8,483 bases of DNA from Desulfocapsa sp. (lineage in GTDB: Bacteria > Desulfobacterota > Desulfobulbia > Desulfobulbales > Desulfocapsaceae): positions 1 to 8,483 of the forward strand of contig DYDK01000068.1 of assembly GCA_020717935.1 (NCBI GenBank), given 5' to 3'. The notes under the pieces are model-generated. The model saw only the letters and a program-made list of their open reading frames with translations, ran no database searches and was not told the DNA's origin. The translations under genes and the position numbers were made by a program. Of this stretch, positions 6,893 to 8,483 are shown piece after piece. Position 1 is the stretch's first letter. Every line of letters begins with the position of its first letter.

Positions 6893-7279
6893 ATGGATAT
6901 TTCCAAAAAAATTGCTGAGATAAAACAGCAGCCTGGGTTTCAAGACAATGTGGGGATGATTCTTGTCCACAATGGCGTGGTTCGCAACTGGTCACGAAAA
7001 GATAAAGGCAAGGTGAAGGCGCTGGAAGTGTGCCCTGACCTCATCAAAATTGAGGCCATTCGTCAGGAGTTGCTGGCACGAACCGGCATCTTTGAGATTG
7101 TAGTTGAAGCCAGAAGCGGCGAGTTTCAACCTGGTGAAGATTTGCTTTTTCTTATTGTTGCCGGTGATATTCGTGAGCATATCATGCCTGTTCTCTCTGA
7201 ACTTCTTAATCGGGTAAAGGCAGATGCCATTGCCAAACGGGAAATTTTTCATGATGAGCTTCTCGGCAAGGACGCTTAG
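6893..7279 (+). CDS. moaE: MoaE-like protein, divergent molybdopterin synthase large subunit
   Basis: MoaE is the catalytic subunit of molybdopterin synthase, which with MoaD adds two sulfurs to precursor Z in molybdenum cofactor synthesis in the cytoplasm. The 128-residue product aligns with the family from VGMILVHNGVVRNWSRK (20-36; compare G-A-x-V-x-F-x-G-x-V-R) through ARSGEFQPGEDLLFLIVA (73-90) to NRVKADAIAKREIF (106-119). Lysines K109 and K115 correspond to the two active-site lysines (K119 and K126 in E. coli), although they are one residue closer here. The usual H-R before the glycine of the R-x-G segment is not conserved and the P-x-W-K ending is altered, so this may be a specialised paralogue. 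No moaD or other cofactor gene is in the window. AAAGGA lies 7 nt before the ATG. The function assignment is moderate. Confidence 0.65.
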   Translation: MDISKKIAEIKQQPGFQDNVGMILVHNGVVRNWSRKDKGKVKALEVCPDLIKIEAIRQELLARTGIFEIVVEARSGEFQPGEDLLFLIVAGDIREHIMPVLSELLNRVKADAIAKREIFHDELLGKDA

Positions 7280-7288
7280 AGTCCGTAG

Positions 7289-7316
7289 AAAAAGAGCAAT
7301 CTGTTCTGCTGTTTTT
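7289..7316 (+). terminator. Candidate intrinsic terminator after moaE
   Basis: Ten nt after the moaE stop, AAAAA-G-AGCA (7289-7298) can pair with TGCT-G-TTTTT (7307-7316) around an 8-nt loop, with one G-G mismatch. The T5 arm doubles as the U tract. The GC-containing core is only 4 bp, so efficiency would be low. The symmetry would allow it to work in both directions. Confidence 0.4.
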
Positions 7317-7449
7317 GAAGAACGGCATTAAATTAAGCATTTTTTTTCTGCCAGTGATCTACAAGGTCAGGTTCCTCGATCATACCGAAGCCCGGTCACA
7401 TAATCCCCACCTGAAAAAGCCCGCCCATCATCATTTTTGCACAGAGGCA

Positions 7450-8325
7450 ATGAGTATCCGCACTTCCACAACAACGCCCTTATTCCATCGTCTCATGAGC
7501 TGGGCGACCCCGCCCCGCCACCAGAATCAGGTATATCATTCGTTCATCCGGGTATTCCTGATTGCCATCCGCGAATTTCGCCGTAACGAGCTGGCCCTGC
7601 GTGCCAGTGCCCTCACCTATACCGTCCTGCTCTCGCTTGTCCCTCTGTTGGCCGTGAGTACGGCCTTGGTCAAAGGCATTGGCGGCGGAAATCATCTCCA
7701 GCAAATAGTCTATGACTATATTGATACCCTGGAGCAAGGCACAGGTGGTGCCTCTGCTGTCACCGTGACAGCAGAGGCAGATAATGCTGGCCAAGACCCG
7801 ATTTCAGCCTCCTTGACCAGCCATCTTCGTTCTGCGGCAAACAAACTTTTTGCCTATGTTGACCAGACTGATTTTACCACTCTGGGTTCCATCGGGGTTC
7901 TGGTGATGCTGATCACCATAATTATGGTCTTTGATACTATTGAAAAGGCGATGAATACCATCTGGCAAGTGCCCTCTGGTCGCTCTGCCCTGCGTAAGAT
8001 CACGGATTATCTGGCCCTGCTGATCCTGATGCCGGTTGCAATCAATAGTGGCTTTGCTGCTACCACCGTACTGAAAAATCCCGTACTCCTCTCCCAGGTC
8101 GAACCTTTTCTGCCCGTGATCTGGCTGCACACATCCTTTCTTCTCCTGTTGCCCATTCTGTTTATTACCCTGGCCCTGGCAATGTGTTATATGGTTTTCC
8201 CCAATACCAAGGTGCGGCCGCTTCCGGCCTTCATTGGGGCACTCCTGGCTGCCATATTCTGGTTTATCACCCAAAATATTTTCGTCACTCTTCAAATCGG
8301 AGTCTCGAATTATAATACTATTTAG
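7450..8325 (+). CDS. YihY/BrkB-family inner-membrane protein, C-terminally truncated
   Basis: YihY/BrkB proteins are multi-pass inner-membrane proteins of unknown biochemical role (the former RNase BN label was an error). The 291-residue product has the conserved start of the domain, LALRASALTYTVLLSLVPLLAV (48-69). Membrane segments lie near 54-74, 144-162, 185-205, 225-250 and 258-278, and the family motifs FDTIEKAMNTIW (161-172) and FPNTKVRPLPAFIGALLAAIFW (250-271) are present. The reading frame ends with SNYNTI then TAG, exactly where the family has N-Y-x-x-I-Y-G-S-F-A and one or more further membrane helices, and none of the three downstream frames supplies these. The gene therefore looks disrupted, probably by insertion. 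The region 96-120, a periplasmic or cytoplasmic loop, holds a long palindrome. The start is uncertain: the frame is open back to a TTG at 7315, and the ATG at 7450 has AGAGG unusually close. Confidence 0.85.
   Translation: MSIRTSTTTPLFHRLMSWATPPRHQNQVYHSFIRVFLIAIREFRRNELALRASALTYTVLLSLVPLLAVSTALVKGIGGGNHLQQIVYDYIDTLEQGTGGASAVTVTAEADNAGQDPISASLTSHLRSAANKLFAYVDQTDFTTLGSIGVLVMLITIIMVFDTIEKAMNTIWQVPSGRSALRKITDYLALLILMPVAINSGFAATTVLKNPVLLSQVEPFLPVIWLHTSFLLLLPILFITLALAMCYMVFPNTKVRPLPAFIGALLAAIFWFITQNIFVTLQIGVSNYNTI
7749..7779. repeat. Palindrome with 15-bp arms inside yihY
   Basis: TGCCTCTGCTGTCAC (7749-7763) is the exact reverse complement of GTGACAGCAGAGGCA (7765-7779), with a single C between them. 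In RNA this gives a 14-bp stem with a 3-nt loop, unusually stable for the inside of a coding region. It is translated in frame as A-S-A-V-T-V-T-A-E-A within a variable loop of the protein. No T run follows, so it is not an intrinsic terminator. Confidence 0.9.
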
Positions 8326-8483
8326 TGCCTGAACGGAAACCCCCTCTCGTCGAGTTTTACGCAGGGGATTTGTGCATAGGCTCACATGCTTGTGGTGCTA
8401 ATTTTATTTTTTACTGACAGCGCAACAGTACATGGTTGTTTTTGGTGTTTTTTACCGTTTTTTAAACGCACCTATCCTGTACT
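8326..8483. mobile_element. Probable end of inserted DNA disrupting yihY
   Basis: Immediately after the premature yihY stop the sequence changes character. It opens with GTGCCTGAACGGAAACCCCC (8326-8345), which resembles an insertion-sequence terminus, and then becomes AT-rich with several T runs and no YihY similarity. A short open frame starts at an ATG at 8432 and runs off the window (MVVFGVFYRF...), but it has no ribosome binding site and I do not recognise it. The element's other end is outside the window, so its identity and boundaries are inferred only from the break in yihY. Confidence 0.35.

Noticed and set aside
7804..8385. Open frame of 193 codons on the minus strand opposite yihY
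   Set aside because: Antisense shadow of the YihY frame with low-complexity, Q/G-rich translation and no recognisable domain.
1..8483. CRISPR array, tRNA, rRNA or prophage attachment site
   Set aside because: No regularly spaced direct repeats, no cloverleaf-like sequence, and no integrase or repeat pair were seen on reading both strands.

Overview
The window carries mostly ordinary chromosomal genes, with decaying or disruptive mobile DNA probable at both ends. Gene content and order suggest a deltaproteobacterium of the Desulfobulbales type (Desulfotalea/Desulfobulbus-like): zapB-zapA, a 6S RNA-like locus, then rny-tyrS, plus a Nudix hydrolase, an exported lytic transglycosylase, a MoaE-like protein and a YihY/BrkB membrane protein. 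The assignment rests on protein recognition and synteny recalled from memory, so genus level is not supported.

Layout. Positions 1 to about 531 hold the decayed 3' end of an IS1380-family transposase on the + strand, broken by at least three frame changes. A non-coding tail follows, rich in inverted repeats, which runs tail-to-tail into tyrS. From 760 to 5631 everything runs on the minus strand. In transcription order this is the Nudix hydrolase (5631-5146), zapB (5015-4716), zapA (4706-4380), a probable 6S RNA (about 4354-4178), a roughly 530-nt leader/spacer, rny (3567-1990) and tyrS (1977-760). The + strand half is divergent from the Nudix gene: a lytic transglycosylase (5768-6778), a small MoaE-like gene (6893-7279) and a YihY/BrkB gene (7450-8325). 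The last stops abruptly inside a conserved family motif. The remaining 158 bases are AT-rich, unrelated to YihY, and look like the start of inserted DNA.

Function. zapA and zapB form a cell-division pair stabilising the FtsZ ring. The RNA between zapA and rny has a 6S-like shape and a promoter overlapping the zapA stop codon. 6S RNA is a general regulator of RNA polymerase, and rny encodes the membrane-anchored endonuclease RNase Y, so the locus groups division, global transcription control and RNA turnover. tyrS is translated directly downstream of rny with its own strong ribosome binding site.

Most notable are the 6S RNA candidate, a 15-bp-arm palindrome inside the yihY coding region, truncation of yihY at its conserved N-Y-N-x-I-(Y-G) motif, the TTG start of zapA in the same frame as zapB behind a single TAG, and the multiply frameshifted IS1380 remnant. 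I did not find a clearly new multi-gene system.
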